NCBI GenBank assembly: GCA_034008185.1
Contig: CM067084.1
Location: 8,451,385 to 8,515,384, forward strand
From: Gorsachius magnificus
Taxonomy: Eukaryota > Chordata > Aves > Pelecaniformes > Ardeidae
Length of the DNA stretch: 64,000 bases
Direction: 5' to 3'
Shown here: piece after piece, positions 41,933 through 53,043 of the stretch
Position numbering within the stretch: position 1 is the stretch's first letter
How the letters are laid out: each line of letters starts with the position of its first letter
Notes under the pieces: model-generated
What the model was told of the DNA's origin: nothing
The model's input: only the letters and a program-made list of their open reading frames with translations
Database searches by the model: none
Position numbers and translations under genes: made by a program

Positions 41933-42069
41933 TTTGTAGGGAGTGTCCGCTACACATTTAGAGGGATCCACCTCTTCCTTGGTCGCTTGGGACGGTGCAT
42001 CATGCCAGAGAGATCGCTTCACATCGCAGCAATGTAGCTTTTCATCCCAGTCTCCTCTGGCATCTTTGC
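41933..42069 (-). other. Candidate coding exon, gene unknown
   Basis: On the minus strand an acceptor (tattttattcctag) precedes position 42069 and a donor AAA|GTGAGA follows 41933, enclosing 137 bases. After two leading bases there are 45 open codons. The peptide is hydrophilic and charged (for example GDWDEKLHCCDVKRSLWHD), with three Cys and a mix of Asp/Glu/Lys, unlike typical AT-rich noise. About half the third codon positions are G or C, and five CpG lie inside versus few in the flanks. It would start in phase 1 and end in phase 0. I do not recognise the protein. A chance splice-site pair remains quite possible. Confidence 0.3.
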
Positions 42070-42085
42070 CTAGGAATAAAATACA

Positions 42086-42133
42086 TACCTTTACTGCTTA
42101 ACAAATCATTATCTTTACCTTTACTGCTTAACA
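42086..42133. repeat. 30-bp tandem duplication (partial)
   Basis: The 18-mer tacctttactgcttaaca occurs at 42086-42103 and 42116-42133, period 30 bases. Read on the minus strand each copy carries a donor-like AAAG|GTA motif, and the array lies just upstream of the candidate exon acceptor at 42070. Probably a replication-slippage duplication. Confidence 0.9.
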
Positions 42134-43000
42134 GAACCAGAAGTCTCATTTGAGTATTGAACCTTTTGATTGCCCACATAATTTTTAGTTCACTCCCTGG
42201 CTCCACTTTGGACTCTCCCAGCCAGCTCTCTTCAAGACAAATGTGGAAGAGAGGATTTTAATCCTAAAGCAACGTGGATGCAAGGAGCTGCCGCTCCATG
42301 ACTCTGGGACTAACAGCTCTTCCCTGGTTTGTGCTTAATGATATTTGTCCAAGGCATGGTCGTGTTTTCAGGAGGCAAGAAAGGCTTTTAGGGAACAGCC
42401 TTGCTCTGTGACCTTTAGGGATGTTAGAAAACCTGATGCAAGTTTAATTTGTACATCTTCACATATGACCGACTCCCATTTCCACACACATTGCTTCTCT
42501 ATACTTCTTCTCTAACAGGTATGTCACGACACATCAAGGAAATGTCACAAAATTCCAGGTTAGATTGTGGATACTGTTTGACAAGATGTAAAAACCACTG
42601 ACCTTCTATTTAACGCATAGATCTGCTCTAGCCAAAAAAGCAGAATCCACCAGTTTTTTGTGTTTCTCCTTCTCAGCTATATGCAATTTTTCTAATGAAA
42701 CAAAGCATTTTGCTTTCTTTCAGCTCAGTCTGGAAACTATCTTTCCGGATAGTTCATCATAGAGCAACCGTAGCATTAAAGCATAATTAAGGTGCAACTG
42801 AATACCTAACTCGGATTCCTGTTATGTCACTTTGCAGATGTAGTTGCAACAAATCTAAAAAAAAAGTCCTAGCACTCACGTAGGATCAAAAAGAAAAAAG
42901 TTACTCTGAATCACCCTAGGAAAAAATGAAAAGAAAAACCCAAACAAAAGCAATGTCCTCTCCTTCCCTCCTTTCCCAAGAGAAGATAATACAAACCAAC
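42134..43000. other. No gene seen
   Basis: AT-rich single-copy sequence. The last part is the flank into which the LTR-type element beginning at 43001 inserted. Confidence 0.5.
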
Positions 43001-43625
43001 TGCCTTGGGTTTGCATGGCAAGGTCTTGGTAGCAGGGGGGCTACAGGGCTGGCTTCTGTGGGAAGCTGCCAGAAGCTTCCCCCATGTCCAATAGAGCCAG
43101 TACCAGCCAGGTCCACGACGGACCTGCCACTGGCCAAGGTTGAGCCCATCAGCGATGGTCATAGTGCTGATAACATATCTGAGAAGGGGGAAAAAAACCC
43201 TGCAGCAATTGCAGCCAGAGAGAGGAGTGAGAGGCTGTGAGAGGAGCAGCCCTGCAGCCCCCCAGGTGGGTGCAGCAGGAGCAGGAGGGGCTCCAGGCCG
43301 GGCGTTCCCCGCAGCCCCCCGTGCAGCCCATGGTGGGGCAGGCTGTGCCCCTGCAGCCCAGGGACCCCACAGGGGAGCAGATTCCCACCTGCAGCCCGGG
43401 GAGGACCCCACGCCGGAGCAGGGGGGTGCCCAAAGGAGGCTGTGACCCCGTGGGAAGCCTGCGCTGGATTAGGCTCCTGGCAGAACCTGTGGCCCCGTGG
43501 AGAGAGGAGCCCAGGCTGGAGCAGGTTTGCTGGCTGGGCTGCTGACCCGCGGAGCACCACCCGATTGCCCCCCGCCTGCATCACTGGTGGGGAGGAGGGA
43601 GAGAAATAGGGAGTGAAGATTAAAA
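43001..43625 (+). mobile_element. Avian LTR-type retroelement fragment, 5' part
   Basis: From the TG at 43001 the sequence follows a GC-rich interspersed repeat that I recognise from many bird genomes. There is an opening with a trinucleotide-like G run, a segment ending in a gagaaggggg motif near 43180-43190, then a degenerate array of roughly 45-base units built on gcagccc, ccccgtggga and ctggagcag, then a gagaaatagggagtgaag motif near 43601-43618. The usual TATA-like element before the G-rich motif is degraded here (catatctgag). The array is shorter than I expect and the 3' third is missing, so this is a truncated, internally deleted non-coding copy. Open frames on both strands are products of its GC-rich repeats and encode nothing I recognise. 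I cannot name the exact family. Confidence 0.75.
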
Positions 43626-46600
43626 CAAGCTCAAAAATATAGATCTTTCATATTTGTAACAGGTTACCCTTTGGAATACAACTACATTTTAAATCATGAC
43701 TACACAGAGTAAATAGCACTAGATAGTCCAATTTCTATTTATAATTTGAAGTACTGCTGAAGAATCACTGCGTGAAGAAGGAATGCAAACTCAGAATATG
43801 TGTTCAGCAGAATTTGCTTAAGTGAAAAAAAAAAAGAAGAAACTGTAAAGTCGCTACTGTTGCTCAATACTAAATCTGAGCAGCTGGGTCTGAATTATTT
43901 ACGTGCTGCGTTATTAAAAGGAAATCAAATAAACACAGGGGAACACGAGTCATTCCATTTGCTTTCATTAAATCCCCCTCAGGTTATTTCTTTTATATAC
44001 CAGCAATTTGACCAAGCAGATCGCAGGGCTGTTCAAGTGTCATGCTAATATTTTGGCATGTCCAATAAGCAGTGAGAGAGGGGGAGACTTTTTTTGCCAC
44101 TCTCACAAAGTGTTTTTGAAGTGTTTATCTGTATAATTATGACAAGTTGTGTTAATTAATACTGAAGGACCCTTCTGATGTGAAGTTCCTAAAATTACAG
44201 TAATCTCAGTGTCTTGAGCATTTGAAGGACACATTTCTGAGCCGCTATGAAATATATTTATATACATGAAACTTGAAATACATTTTCAGAGTTGCACCCA
44301 TGTAGTCTTACTCTATTTTCAGCTTCCAAGTTTCACAGTGATTAAATTTCAAAATCAGTTATCTTAGTGAGACATAATATCTGAGAACGATTTTAGTATA
44401 ATTAAACAAATCTAAAATATATCTTCAGTCAAAAATACTTACAGGCATCGTGTCTCAGGCTTCTCCCCAATAAGACTTCTTTGTACAGAATATTGCAAAC
44501 CATACACAAATTCCATTTGTTTTTTAATGATATCTTTTGGGTTATGTTCTCTGTTGTGCATACATAAAAAAGAACTTAATCGTATTTTACTTTATTCTAC
44601 TCCCAGTTACGCTTCTCAGGATTCGTGAAAGCTCAGGGCTCTCACTCAAATTGTGAGAGAGCAGACTTTAGAGAACTACACCTTTTTGGATGGCACTTCT
44701 TTCAGGTTCATCTGTGATGAAATAAATAGCCTGGACCCACGTCATTTCTCAAGGAGGATTACAAAGAAAGTGTCCGTGTGTAGGATCTAAGCCAGTGAAA
44801 CAATTTCTCTTTCATATTCTTTCGTACCAGACATCCAGTATGGAAGCTTCATCGTATTTACTGAAGGTTTACAGGAAGAAAACATTGTTGTAATGTACAA
44901 GCACGCTCCCTGGTTCACCAGTTAACCAGTTCCCAAGACTGTCATATACACATATAAATATATTACTGGTTTAAATCACTAGATATTTGTTGTGTCCTCT
45001 AAAATTAGCTGTTTCTGAACTGAGGATGTATCTGTGAAACTGGAGATCTTTGAAGAAGTCTACTCATCACTTCTGAAGACACATCTCATAGTGCTTTTCA
45101 TTGTGACCCATTATTATGTAGGACTTGAAAAAATAAGTTGTTTGGACATTATAGTCTCACTCCTATCACCATTTCTCTTTTAATTGACAGCTAACCTGCA
45201 CACTCCAAAACAGGTTATGAAGTTGCATAGAGTTACCTCTGAGGACCAACACTGCCAAGCATTTTCTTTCCCATTATTTATGAATAAAACCAGGAGTTTC
45301 ACATAAAAGTGCATTAGCACTCAGTGTCTTCTTTCCACATAAAGTATTGGCTTTCTTAAAAAAAACCCAATCCCACAAATAACCCAACATCATTTTCTTT
45401 CCAGAGAAACTTTCCTGGTGTCCCACATAAGCTAAGCTGGTTGGTTTGCATTCCCAAGGATTGGGTTCTTACCTAGACTACAAACTATGAGTTACTGGGA
45501 ACCTTCAGGAGGTATCGCCGCTCTTCTCTGAAGGCCAAAATAGGGCAGATTAAAACGGCAGTACGTGTAGGCCAGTACATGTAGCATAGACAATTATCTT
45601 AAGGAATCCTCGTATAAATTGCAGCCAAAAAAGAGATTTCAGCCAATTTTTTTCAGTATTTGATTTTCTCCTAAATGAACAGACAATATAGAAGAAACAT
45701 TTATTTTCCTGGAAAAAAATATGTATTTTTAAATAGCTTTCCTTTTCCTATTAAACAGAATACCACTGACATAAACTAAAACATTCACATTGAGCCTTCT
45801 GTACCGACTAGCAGGGAAAGAGAAAGCAATCAAAGATGAGATTATTCTTATTTCATTATGTCTGAGGAATAGTCCACAGATCTCGTCTATAGGCAAATCT
45901 TGCAATTAAGTTGATACAAACCGCAGCCCAAGACCACCTCTGAGTTTAAAATTAAATCCTATCCATTCCAATTTCCCCAAGCCATTTTCAAATTCATAAG
46001 AAGAGATTTTAAAACTTTCAAAAAAATTATATTATGATGGTGAACAACACATAAACGTTTACTAGTGCTACACCTCATTTCAGGTGCCAGCATTCTGAAA
46101 AAGCTGACTTTCATCAAAGGAAACAGGAATTTTTACAAAAAATGTAAATTGTCATTTGGCTTCACAAATGGTATATGGAACCTTCCATAAGCCTTTGGAT
46201 GTTTTAAAGAAAAACATAAGTTTTTGCCTCTGTAGCACAAAGTAAGTGCTGTCTTTCCCCCTCCCCATAATCAGAAAAGGTTAAGCTATGCTCTGAGCAG
46301 CTTATTTTCAGGTCAGCAAAGTAAAAGCACTGCCGTAATGTAAGGTTTCATCTTTCAACAGGAAACGTCTGCCTGGCCTAAGATTTACTTTCACAGCAAT
46401 CCTAGGTTTATGGTAGCAATCCCTTACGCTATAAGAAAAGCACTGCCCATTTTTCACTTGAACAATGAGCAAAAAAGTAAAAGTCCTGGAGGCTGCTTCC
46501 ATTACAAAGGGAAAGTGGTGGGGGAGCAAGGTGTTCTCTGATCCTGCCTTACTTATTTACAGAAATTTATAAGGTGCTCTCTTCCTGAGCACAAGCAAAA

Positions 46601-48519
46601 TCAAATGACAAGAGATGGTTTTCTTGCTCACTTTTCCAAACCTCTGGTAACCAAAATGCTCTCCCACCAGCTCTTTCCTCAGGGACCCCTTCTCCATGGC
46701 AGACAAAGCTGTGCCTCCTGTCCCCTTACCAGCTCCTACAGCAGATCCGTTCGTCTTTTCCTTTGGCCCTAAAATTACAGTGGTCGGCTAGGTCCCTCAG
46801 GTTTCAGCAAAACTTAGTTTCAGCTATAGATTTTCAATTTTTTTCCATTTAAATAATCTTTATTGTATTTGTTTTAATAATGCATTTTAAAGCATTAATG
46901 ACCAACAAGAAGAGGGTATTCCACAGAAAATAGGACTATATTAAGTAAGCATAACACCTAGGAAGCAATGTTAGGTGAATACGTATCACTTGCTAACAGG
47001 AAAAAAAAAAAGTGAACTGGAAGGGAATGCTGTTATCTGAAAAACTCAGATGCTTAACCAGGAAAAGCCAAGACCTTTTCTGGGTCACTAAGATGAACTG
47101 TAAATTACTGAGGATCTGCCTCTTTATTCATTGATTTAGGGTTTTTTCATGCAAACAAACCTAATCGCTTTCAAGGTAAGGCTCCCATTTCATCCTTTGG
47201 CTACAAAGCATAAGTACAACTGGTGTTTGCATGGGCATGTGAGACAGTAAATAAAACCCAATATGTACCTGACCATCTAGCCGCCTACCAGGTTATGTTC
47301 ATGCTGAAACACCCTATTTATGCATTCAGACCGGCTATCTGTATATGTAAACACTATATGCCATTTCATCTGACTTTTTTTTGGCCATTTCAGTAGAACT
47401 GCACCAGTGGTATATTTTACAATGTATGACATGGTCACTGTTTGCAATGGAAGCCAATACTTCAACACGCTGCTCTGAAAGTTATACCTGTAAAACTACA
47501 CCGTGGGGCTTTCACCGGGCAATATTACTTCATTTTTTCTGAGCCCTGAAAGCAACCTGTCGTCTCAACTTCACACGTGTATCTCTGAGTTACAGCAGCA
47601 GCAACATCATTAGATAATTCCAACATTAAAAAAAACGTTAGCTGAGCTGGAGTTGTCTCTGCTTTAAGGATGGAGGTCTTGTATAAGCCCAGTTGGACTA
47701 CCAGCTCATTTCAAGCTTGCTGCTGAATTTATATTGAGTGTTAATGACTTCTAGCTAATTCTAAATTGGAGTTAAGCGCTTACAACAGAATCTGACCCTT
47801 GCTGTCCCAGAGGAGAAGCGGGAGTGAAATGATTATCTGGGGCTATTTGTTAGGTCTGAAAGCCCACTTAATGGATAGTAAATCAAACAGTGAATGAAGC
47901 CGGTTTTGAAAGTAGGTGTATGGATTCTAGTACTAAATAGGTGTTTCATGTGAGTGGACGGTGTGGGTTATTATAGACTGAATGAAATCAGCTGAATTGT
48001 GTCCTGTAAATCCCTGAAACAGTAAGACATTCGTTCTAACTTTACTATCACCATCCCTTCTTGTAAGTATTCACCCTTGCATGTGTATCCTAAGCAAAAT
48101 ACGTCAACCTAACATGCAGGTAATATTCAGTATGTTTTAATGCAGTACACTACTAATATATAAATGTAAGAGTGATTATACAGGTAGAATAGTCAAGTGC
48201 TGTCAGGAAACATCAGAGACAGCTTAGTGCTCATGTTTAGGATATTTTCCAGTTTAAGATAGAAAAAATATATCACTGAACTGCCACAGAAGAAAAATGA
48301 CAGACAGGGCAAAAGGCAGACAAGGTTGCTTAGAAAAATTAAGAGAAGGTGAAGCCCAAACCTTCATCTTTCCTTACGGGTGCATGGCATAGCATAAGGG
48401 CGCTCCAGAGACAACTGTGTTTTCCAAGTCACGTACAGTTCGCCAGCAGATGTATACAAAATCACCACAGTGCTGCAAAAGCCACACACAGTACCCCAAG
48501 ATTCCTTCACTAACTCACC
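43626..48519. other. No gene seen; possible conserved non-coding blocks
   Basis: AT-rich single-copy DNA. The blocks at 43840-44060 and 47580-47960 have even composition, no repeats and many homeodomain-like cores, as conserved non-coding elements often do, but conservation cannot be assessed here. A short minus-strand interval near 46735-46780 has splice-like ends but is too short to support. Confidence 0.4.
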
Positions 48520-48539
48520 AATCAATCAATCAATCAATC
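48520..48539. repeat. (AATC)5 microsatellite
   Basis: Five perfect AATC units. Confidence 0.95.
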
Positions 48540-48980
48540 TTCATTAAAACAGTGGCATCTAAAGGGCTATCAGAAGATCTGTCCTGGAGTCCTTTAAGAA
48601 GTTTTTACAAATTATTAAAGTACTTAGGCTTGCAGTTACATAGTTACAAATGGAACGCATATGCCAGACTGTTTTTTACAAAAATGGGAGAAATAGTAGA
48701 AAAAATAGGTTTGCTCCTGACAACATATAATGCTTAATTTATGCAGACTTGAAAGGCCCTGCGTGCTCTGATCTGCTACAGTGCACCGCGATGCTCAGGG
48801 TGTTCCCTCAGCAGAATGACCGACTCAGTAAAATCCCTTTCTCAAACTCTCAGCTCATTACATGCTTATGTATTACACTGGAATACAGCCATAGTCTATT
48901 GTACTCAGTGTTAAACAAACGCAGAATGAGTAGGTAGCACGCAAACTTAGTTTTCACATCACAGATCTCTTAAGACAGAG

Positions 48981-49024
48981 TATGTACGTACATACATACA
49001 AGGGTACATATGTATGTACCCTTG
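48981..49024. repeat. Two adjacent palindromes in TATGTAC-rich DNA
   Basis: The 14-mer tatgtacgtacata (48981-48994) is a perfect palindrome. Immediately after it, 12-base arms (caagggtacata and its reverse complement) flank a two-base loop at 48999-49024, forming a perfect hairpin. Both share tatgtac/gtacata words, so several alternative foldings are possible. Confidence 0.9.
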
Positions 49025-50402
49025 CCCCAAGAAAACTTTATAACAAAGCAGTCTGCCATATGATCCTTGAGGTAAAGCCAATTCCTAAACCATGCCCACC
49101 GATATTAGCACTACGACACCTTCCTCCGTAAGAGTTTGTCCCTGTTCATCCCAGACGGTAAACTCTTGAGCTAAATCCCAAGAATCATCCTCAGAGAGCA
49201 TCTTCCAAACATTTTCCAGTTCATGACAGTCAGTTTTTAATAATGCCTTTAGTATAACCTCAGTGGAAGGAAACCTGTACTTCCAGTAAATCAGGACACA
49301 CCGTCCCAGAAATCTTACTAAGCATTCAGAAAACATTAAATTAGGAGGAACTGACAGCCTGTTAGGACAGGGTTAAAATTCAGTATGATCTTAGTTACAG
49401 AAGTGGCTTAGGATCAAATAAAGTCAGGTGCAAAGTATTTAGCTTAGATCAGAAAAACCGTATGCACAAACCCCAAATGAAGAATGATTAAGCAGCTGTT
49501 GTTAAGGAGAGATTTTAAGGAGTGCCATGGATCTCAAGCTGAACATAAATCCAAGTTTTGTTCTGTGGAAAGAGGCAGGCTTCCCGTCAGGATGCATTTT
49601 ACGGTATTGCCTCTGAAAGACTGAAGAAGGAGCCCTTCCTGTGACTGTGCCAGGAGGCATCTGGACGCTTGCCCTGAAAACACCAAACTGGGAAAGAGGT
49701 GGACCACTTAGAGAGAGCCTGGAAAGCGGTGACAAGAACGAGAAAGGGTGAAAAACCAAGGGGAAGGGGACGAGGAGACAGGGGAGGGGGCGAGGGAGAA
49801 AGGAGAAGGGAGAGACTGAAACAGAAGCTACTTAATCAAGACAAGACAGGACGAAGGTGATAAAGTTATTCGGCAGGCCCGGGGAGAGCGTGGACCCTCC
49901 ATCACAAGAAGCCCTTAAGACAAATGTGTTAAGAGATGCAGGCATACTCGATTCTCCCCCTGGGGCAGGTGAGATCTCAGGAGGCACTTTCCAGCCTTAA
50001 ATTCAATTATCCTGGGATTCTACAAAACTATTGCCATTGTAATATTATTCATCTCTTCAGAAACTACGCAGCTACCACAGAAATAAAACAGAGGGGTGAT
50101 GAGTTTTTTAATAAGTTTCTCGTGATTGATCTGAAAGAAAGTCCCTGCTAGGGTCCTGGGTGCCTAGTAAGGAAAGCTCCAGAAGGATACAACTCTAATA
50201 TTTCCCATTTTATCTTTTTACCCTCACTACTATTCTTTAGATTCCATTTTGCTTGTACTCATCTTAGTGCATCACATCCTCCACAGCAATTTTCAAATAC
50301 ATCCCCTCAGAATAGTCCAAGAGATCCCCTGCATGATAAAGAAGCGCCAGGAATCTTTTTCTTCCTCTTTTTTTTTTTTCTTTTAAATGAACATGGTTTT
50401 GA
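49025..50402. other. No confident gene; purine-rich tract
   Basis: A minus-strand open frame at 49085-49358 is described in the findings. A strongly purine-biased stretch at about 49741-49825, with several GGGG runs, could form triplex or imperfect quadruplex structures. A T/C-rich tract precedes the promoter at 50355-50390. Confidence 0.45.
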
Positions 50403-50486
50403 GTTAATAATATGCTGAGGGAGCAGCTGCACTCAGCAAAACTCCAGCTATAAAACCCCGAAAAGCTTGTGTTTCCTTCACATCAT
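50403..50486 (+). promoter_or_regulatory. Candidate TATA/initiator core promoter
   Basis: A canonical TATA box (TATAAAA, 50449-50455) lies 31 bases upstream of an A at 50480 that sits in a perfect initiator match (YYANWYY: tcacatc context). At 50403-50415 a GTTAATAATATGC sequence matches the HNF1 consensus at most positions, including its GTTAAT half-site. A CAGCTG E-box lies at 50424-50429. The spacing (HNF1-like site about -77, TATA -31) is that of many liver, gut or kidney promoters. The whole set, plus a good donor 55 bases downstream, is unlikely to be coincidence but rests on motif matching alone. The gene served is unknown. Confidence 0.45.
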
Positions 50487-50534
50487 ACTGCAGCCAAGCC
50501 AGCTGAGCCTACATCTGCCTCAAATCACTGGCAG
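50480..50534 (+). other. Candidate non-coding first exon
   Basis: Starting at the predicted +1 (50480), 55 bases contain no ATG and end in a good donor, GGCAG|GTAAAG at 50535. An ATG-free short leader exon followed by a long intron is typical of secreted-protein, hormone and liver genes. I could not identify a convincing second exon downstream. The ORF beginning at the ATG at 58582 (short hydrophobic start MRGLLLLTAMAL, preceded by an acceptor-like site at about 58530) is the only weak candidate seen. The real next exon may lie beyond the window. Confidence 0.35.
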
Positions 50535-53006
50535 GTAAAGTTTGTGTCTTGCTACAGGGACATCATCCCACTGGGTTATTTTATTTATTTGAGGCCGAGC
50601 AAACTGAAACATTTGGTTTAGCTTGAATTTGTGTTTCTCCCCAAAGTTCACATGAATTTCAACGGGGCTTTTTTGCATTGTTTTGTTTCTATGTATTTTT
50701 TTTTTTTTTTACTGTACTTATTGTATACTTGCAACAGCAAACAAAAGCCATAGAACTGATATAGGATTGCAATGGCCATTTCTGCCGCCTGTGCTATAAG
50801 GGCCGTGACAAAGTAACCCATGGGGCTCACGTTTGTGAATTCTGTACTCAAGGTGGGCAGCACTGAGGGGAACATCCATTAACAAACTATAAAACTGGCG
50901 GGATATTTATACGCATAATGGCAAACAAAGTACCTTTGCTTTGCTCTTCATCTAGCCCTCAACCCTTTTAGCTGTTACTAGTTATGACCTTCCTCTTGCC
51001 GTTTGCGTCCACATTCCCTTAAATCGCTTCTGTTCCTGTAAATCCCTTCTGTATTGACAACACTGCACTGAGTTTGCACTCACGGACTGTCATTCAAAAC
51101 ATATAATGTGAAAAATTGTTTTCCAGTCTCTCAAATCATGCATGCACATATCAAGCGGCTGATTTGGCAAGTACTGCTTGAGCAAATCGTAACTTTCAAG
51201 GCTAAGAATGCCAGTTAAGCAAAACACTGGGCACATTTTACAACATTGCTGTTTGCCCTACAGCCCTCCCTGCTCCCACCTCTCCCTTTTGCCTGCTCTT
51301 CCCGTGACTCGGGATCTTCCATCACACAGATTTGAAGGCTGGCTTAAAAAAGTTTCTTCCAGTGACCCCTTCAGCATCTCTACCTCCTACTCTGCCTTCT
51401 CTAATGCCAAGGCCTCTTCTCATCCCTTAAGAGACCTCAGCTAAAACCATTTAAGGATGATTTTGACCTTTGATTTACAGTTTTGAGATTATACCTTGCC
51501 CTTAGCTTTCTACGTGATAGTACTATGCTCTGAAGTCCTTAAGTCAATGTATTTAGCCAGAATAGGTGCTATAACCTAAGAACAGCAACAATTATGCTAG
51601 AGGAAATAAACATCAGTAGGCTCTCAGATCAATTAAAAAAAAAATATCAAAAGACACTGATAGCAAACACTAGTAAAGTTGTTCCTTAACTGTTTTGAGA
51701 GGACAAAGAGGGAATTATTTGAGAAAAAGTTTGAAATTAACGAACTGGTTTCACTATATGAATGTAAGCATGAAATTAGTGCCCAAGCCCAGTGGAAAGA
51801 TGCAAATAAAACACTGGTACATGGAAAGGGAATCCATGTTGCTTATGTTCATCAATAAGGCACGTAAATACTCAATTAGAGAGCACCAAGGCAGGCTCAC
51901 GATATCCACTCAAGGTTTTGTCCTTTAGACCTCCGGGAAAATGCAATTCAGAAAGTGTGAATTGATCTCATCAGGTGTAGCCACTGACCTACCCAAATTA
52001 GACAACTTGACACTTTATCAAGAGCAAAAGACTACAAGCAAAAGCAACAGAGAATTAATTTTCTTCTCATTTTAAAGTGTAAGTATGATCTCAGTCTTCA
52101 AAGCAGGCCTCCTGCAGCTTTTATTTGACTTTCATGGCACAGTAATTTATGACAGGGTGATGAACTACAGTTGCCTGTTTTGCTCATAGCGCTCACGGTA
52201 CTTTATAACGTGGTTACCTACAGGCCAACACACCTGCAACCGTGCAGTCAAAATGCCATAGAGAAAACAGCTCAATCTGCATTTTCCTAACAGTAGGAAA
52301 AATAAACAACATACAGACAATATGAACTGCATATATAATATGGCAACCACAAGCATAAAATTTGCAAGTGCCAAATGATCTTTCATGGTCATGGATTCAG
52401 AGAAATGTCAAGGACTCAACCAGTCCCTTTCGTTAGCTCGGGAATAATGTGAGGTGCATCTGTGTCATCCCTCACACATATTATCTTCTGGAAAATCTCC
52501 AGTAGGTGAAATCCTACAGTGTCTCATTATGGCTTGTTCAAACACTTAATTATATGCCTAGTTGTCTAAACTAATGGGTTTTTTTCTGCAGACCAACACA
52601 ATTCTTAATTGTTCTACTGCAAATGGACATGAAGCTCTTCATTGAATTTTATGTTGTTGATTGCGAAACATTTCTCCAGTTTAAGTCCACTTTCATATTA
52701 AACTTTTTCTCTTTTCCTAGCTACATCTTATACACATTTTATGAGTATATTCTGTAAGTTATCCTCCAAGCTATAACCAGAAGTATTAAGCTGCACTGAG
52801 ACTAAGAAAGCCTTTAGCAAAACCTCATTGACTTTCATATCAACATGGCCTTGAACTTACTGGAACTGGACTTTGACTGTGTTAAAGCTAATACTGACTG
52901 CCCTTTGTGTCATCTCCCCAATCTGTTTTTGAAAATATGTTGCAGGAGTGTTATAAATGCTTCTGAAATTAAGACAAATCATATTTGCTGTTTGCTCCCA
53001 GAACAC
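50535..53006. other. No gene seen
   Basis: Single-copy AT-rich DNA, probably intronic if the promoter at 50.4 kb is real. It contains a T15 run at 50696-50710 and a short A tract near 51640. No exon or repeat family is recognised. Confidence 0.5.
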
Positions 53007-53043
53007 TTTTTTTTTTTTTTTTTGGGGGGGGGGGTGGGGGGGG
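53007..53043. repeat. T17-G11-T-G8 tract
   Basis: Seventeen T followed by eleven G, one T and eight G. The G part can satisfy a four-run quadruplex pattern on the plus strand. Such tracts are often mis-assembled, so the exact lengths are uncertain. Confidence 0.9.

Noticed and set aside
42911..43584. Long open frames (up to 166 codons) on both strands
   Set aside because: They lie in the GC-rich LTR-type repeat, run in several frames on both strands, and only reflect its internal repeat units.
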